From positions 5,977,433 to 6,041,432 of the forward strand of contig NZ_AP024849.1 in NCBI RefSeq assembly GCF_019977655.1: a stretch of 64,000 nt of DNA, written 5' to 3'. Origin of the DNA: Clostridium gelidum. Its GTDB lineage: Bacteria; Bacillota; Clostridia; Clostridiales; Clostridiaceae. The notes below the pieces were generated by a model. The model searched no databases, was not told the DNA's origin, and saw only the letters and a program-made list of their open reading frames with translations. Position numbers and translations under genes: made by a program. Positions 61,955-64,000 of the stretch are shown piece after piece (position 1 is the first letter of the stretch; every line of letters starts with the position of its first letter).

Positions 61955-62722
61955 TTATTTATTTTTTTTCTTTTTACTAGCTAAGTTTTTAGGTTCTTCA
62001 ACTGCCATTACAAACTTTTCTGATTCTACTTGAGCTTCTTTTTCTTTTCTAGAATCAATTTCTTTTATTGCAGGTTTATAATTTAAGAAATAAGTTTGTA
62101 CTGTTTGTATCAAGTTACCAATTATCCAATATAAAACTAATATTGATTTAAAATTCCATGACATAAATCCCATCATTCCAGCCATCATTAAATTCATACT
62201 ACCCATATTCATTCCACCAGGCTGTGCTGGTGTAGCTTTAGTCATTAAATATGATGGTATATAAGTTGATAATGCAGCTAAGATCGGTAATATATGGTAT
62301 GCATCTGGAGCAAATAAATCTTTAATCCATAAGAATGATGCTCCATCTATTCCTTCTATTCTCATAAATACGTAATAAAGAGCCATTAATATAGGTAGTG
62401 GCAATAAAGATGGTAAACATCCGCCTGTCATACTAACATTTTTTTCTTTATATAACTTCATTGTTTCTGTACTTAATTTTTCTTTATCATCTTTATATTT
62501 TTCTTGAAGCTTTTTAACTTCTGGTTGAATTTTTTGCATTCCTCTAGTTGATATTGCAGCCTTAATATTAAGTGGCAATATCAATAATCTTATAGCTACT
62601 GTAAATGCAAATATAGCTAAAACATAACCTAATCCTACGTCTGATATCCCCATACTATCACGCATAAAAACATAGAAGTAATTAAATATATCAGCCATAA
62701 ACTTAATTATACTTTCAAACAT
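61955..62722 (-). CDS. yidC: Membrane protein insertase YidC
   Basis: The 255-residue Oxa1/YidC protein inserts membrane proteins. It has about five transmembrane helices, the conserved KIQPEVKKLQEKYKDDKEKLS cytoplasmic loop, and a short basic C-terminal tail typical of Gram-positive YidC. An N-terminal signal helix is present (FNYFYVFMRDS), but no lipoprotein cysteine is visible; the segment begins MFESIIKFMADIF. It follows yidD by 22 bases and precedes jag. Confidence 0.95.
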   Translation of the reverse strand: MFESIIKFMADIFNYFYVFMRDSMGISDVGLGYVLAIFAFTVAIRLLILPLNIKAAISTRGMQKIQPEVKKLQEKYKDDKEKLSTETMKLYKEKNVSMTGGCLPSLLPLPILMALYYVFMRIEGIDGASFLWIKDLFAPDAYHILPILAALSTYIPSYLMTKATPAQPGGMNMGSMNLMMAGMMGFMSWNFKSILVLYWIIGNLIQTVQTYFLNYKPAIKEIDSRKEKEAQVESEKFVMAVEEPKNLASKKKKNK

Positions 62723-62744
62723 TAAAATACATACCTCCTATACC

Positions 62745-62954
62745 TTACCTTACTGGATCATACCCACCCTTACACAAAGGATTACATCTTAATATTCTGT
62801 AAACCGCCATTATACAACCTTTAAAAGCCCCATATTTATCTATGGCATCTAGAGCATATTGTGAACAGGTTGGCGTAAATCTACAGCATGAAGGTCTTCC
62901 AGGTGAAATATTTTTTCTATAAAAATTAATTAGAATTATTAGTAGTTTATTCAT
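62745..62954 (-). CDS. yidD: Membrane protein insertion efficiency factor
   Basis: The 69-residue protein has the YidD pattern [29 protein letters not shown] and ends [13 protein letters not shown] (landmarks only), with conserved Cys residues. It overlaps rnpA by 8 bases, so the two are translationally coupled. It supports YidC-dependent insertion. Confidence 0.96.
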   Translation of the reverse strand: MNKLLIILINFYRKNISPGRPSCCRFTPTCSQYALDAIDKYGAFKGCIMAVYRILRCNPLCKGGYDPVR

Positions 62955-63303
62955 TATTATATAAGCCTGCCCTTTTAATTAAATTCTTCATGGATTTTTC
63001 TACTTCAAGATAGCTTTTATCCTTTACAGGATTTCTTGCTATAAAAACAAAATCATATCCTTTTATAATAGAATCATAATTTAACCTAAAACTTTCACTT
63101 ATTAATCTTTTGCATCTACTTCTAACAACACTATTTCCTACTTTTTTACTTACAGAAACACCTAATTTATTATAAATATTAAATTTCTTATCTTTATTTC
63201 TTTTATTCTTTAATATGTACATAACTAGAAAATCATTTGCAAATGATTTCCCTCTTCTATATACAATTGAAAATTCAAAATTCTTTTTTAATCTATAAAT
63301 CAT
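62947..63303 (-). CDS. rnpA: Ribonuclease P protein component
   Basis: The 118-residue protein pairs with RNase P RNA to process tRNA 5' ends. It begins with the [20 protein letters not shown] motif and has the RNR-type signature [18 protein letters not shown] (about residues 71-88). It follows rpmH by 61 bases and overlaps yidD. Order and length are normal. Confidence 0.96.
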   Translation of the reverse strand: MIYRLKKNFEFSIVYRRGKSFANDFLVMYILKNKRNKDKKFNIYNKLGVSVSKKVGNSVVRSRCKRLISESFRLNYDSIIKGYDFVFIARNPVKDKSYLEVEKSMKNLIKRAGLYNNE

Positions 63304-63364
63304 AGATATTTTTATACTCCTTTTTTTCCTGCATTTGCAGAAAAAAGGCCACTTAATGCGGCCC

Positions 63365-63499
63365 TTAAGCTGTTAATTTCTTTCTTCCTTTTTGTCTTCT
63401 GCTTTTAAGAATGTTTCTTCCTGCTGAAGTACTCATTCTCTTTCTGAAGCCATGTTCCTTTTTTCTATGTCTCTTTTTAGGTTGATAAGTCATGAACAT
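63365..63499 (-). CDS. rpmH: 50S ribosomal protein L34
   Basis: The 44-residue, very basic protein begins [18 protein letters not shown], contains [22 protein letters not shown] and ends TA. The ATG at 63497-63499 is preceded by AAGGAGG. It is the first gene of the leftward operon rpmH-rnpA-yidD-yidC-jag, next to oriC. Confidence 0.96.
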   Translation of the reverse strand: MFMTYQPKKRHRKKEHGFRKRMSTSAGRNILKSRRQKGRKKLTA

Positions 63500-63559
63500 T
63501 ACACATGCACCTCCTTAAATTATTTATTTATAGTAAAAACTATACTTTATGATTTTAAA

Positions 63560-64000
63560 TTTTACTTTACTTATTATATCTACATAATAATTTTCTGTCA
63601 AGGTGGCAATAATTGTTGATAAATATATTTTTATATATTTATTTGTGGATAACTTATTGAATATCCATATTTACTTATGTTATCATAAGTATTATATTGT
63701 GAATAACTTATTGATATCAAAAGTTATCCACACGTGTTGATAACTTTGTGGATAACGTGTTTATTCCTTGCTATTACACTATCTCCTATAGCACATTAAT
63801 ACTATATTAAGCATATGTTTATAACTTTTTTAGTAAATTGTTATTAAATTTATACACGATTAATATATACACATAGTTATTAACATGTTGATATATTTAT
63901 ATACATACATGGCTATAATATACAACTGTTAATATACCTGTTGATAAACTGTACATAAATATCATAAAATTTTTTTTATTAAAATATTGGAGGAATAAGA
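63560..64000. other. oriC: Origin of replication (oriC), upstream of dnaA
   Basis: Four perfect DnaA boxes are visible: TGTGGATAA at 63645-63653, TGTGAATAA at 63699-63707, TTATCCACA at 63725-63733 and TGTGGATAA at 63748-63756, with TTATACACG at 63850-63858 one mismatch away. A/T-rich runs follow towards the right edge. The last bases (GGAGGAATAAGA) are a ribosome binding site, so dnaA most likely begins at 64001 or soon after. It lies between divergent rpmH and dnaA, the classic layout. Confidence 0.88.

Overview
The window looks like the oriC-proximal end of a low-GC Clostridium chromosome (Clostridium sensu stricto; the C. beijerinckii / saccharoperbutylacetonicum side of the genus is my guess, not something the sequence proves). 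The base composition is very A/T rich. The gene order rpmH-rnpA-yidD-yidC-jag-mnmE-mnmG-rsmG-noc-parA-parB runs leftward from an origin at about 63.6-64.0 kb. The last bases are a ribosome binding site whose start codon (surely dnaA) lies just outside the window.

Region by region. 1-9.4 kb: an SEC-C-like partial gene, walJ and murA on the minus strand; then a plus-strand run of small clostridial proteins, a dUTPase-like protein, a DUF606 transporter, a metallo-hydrolase, a cytosolic subtilase and the dnaD-dnaC helicase-loader pair. 9.4-10.9 kb: a MITE-like palindrome and a minus-strand array of 11 tRNA genes made of three copies of a 363-bp block, with its own TTGACA-17-TATTAT promoter and terminator. 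10.9-17.0 kb: housekeeping genes (flavoprotein, acyl-ACP thioesterase, DUF1858 protein, purA, malic enzyme). 17.1-37.4 kb: a headless contractile phage-tail locus (R-type tailocin, PBSX/diffocin-like), bounded by a 90-bp imperfect direct repeat that carries DnaA-box sequences. 37.4-51.5 kb: small hypothetical genes, a second MITE copy, proC, dnaB, lonC-rplI-gdpP-mazG-like, rpsR-ssb-rpsF, DUF951-mscS, DUF3343, a LysE-type exporter, a cysteine desulfurase and yyaC. 51.6-53.5 kb: an IS1182-type element whose transposase has an early stop codon. 53.6-63.5 kb: two parS sites, a DUF4446 gene and the origin-proximal housekeeping cluster. 63.5-64.0 kb: oriC with DnaA boxes.

The tailocin has tail terminator, sheath, tube, a frameshifted assembly chaperone, tape measure, LysM-less hub protein, XkdQ-, XkdR-, XkdS-, XkdT- and XkdU-like baseplate proteins, several receptor-binding fibre proteins, XhlA, a holin and an amidase. 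It has no capsid, portal, terminase or integrase. Its control region is the most interesting part of the window. A plus-strand XRE repressor gene is followed, tail to tail and 2 bp away, by a minus-strand 21-codon ORF with its own SD and a promoter covered by a perfect LexA/DinR box. A second 21-codon ORF sharing the motif EYIKxLKE lies in the early operon beside an XRE pseudogene and a sigma-like (ArpU-type) activator. Both late operons are preceded by copies of the same 126-138 bp noncoding block, each followed by an intrinsic terminator, and further terminators lie between late genes. My reading (inference) is an SOS-triggered peptide or antisense switch feeding a late activator and possibly an antitermination mechanism.
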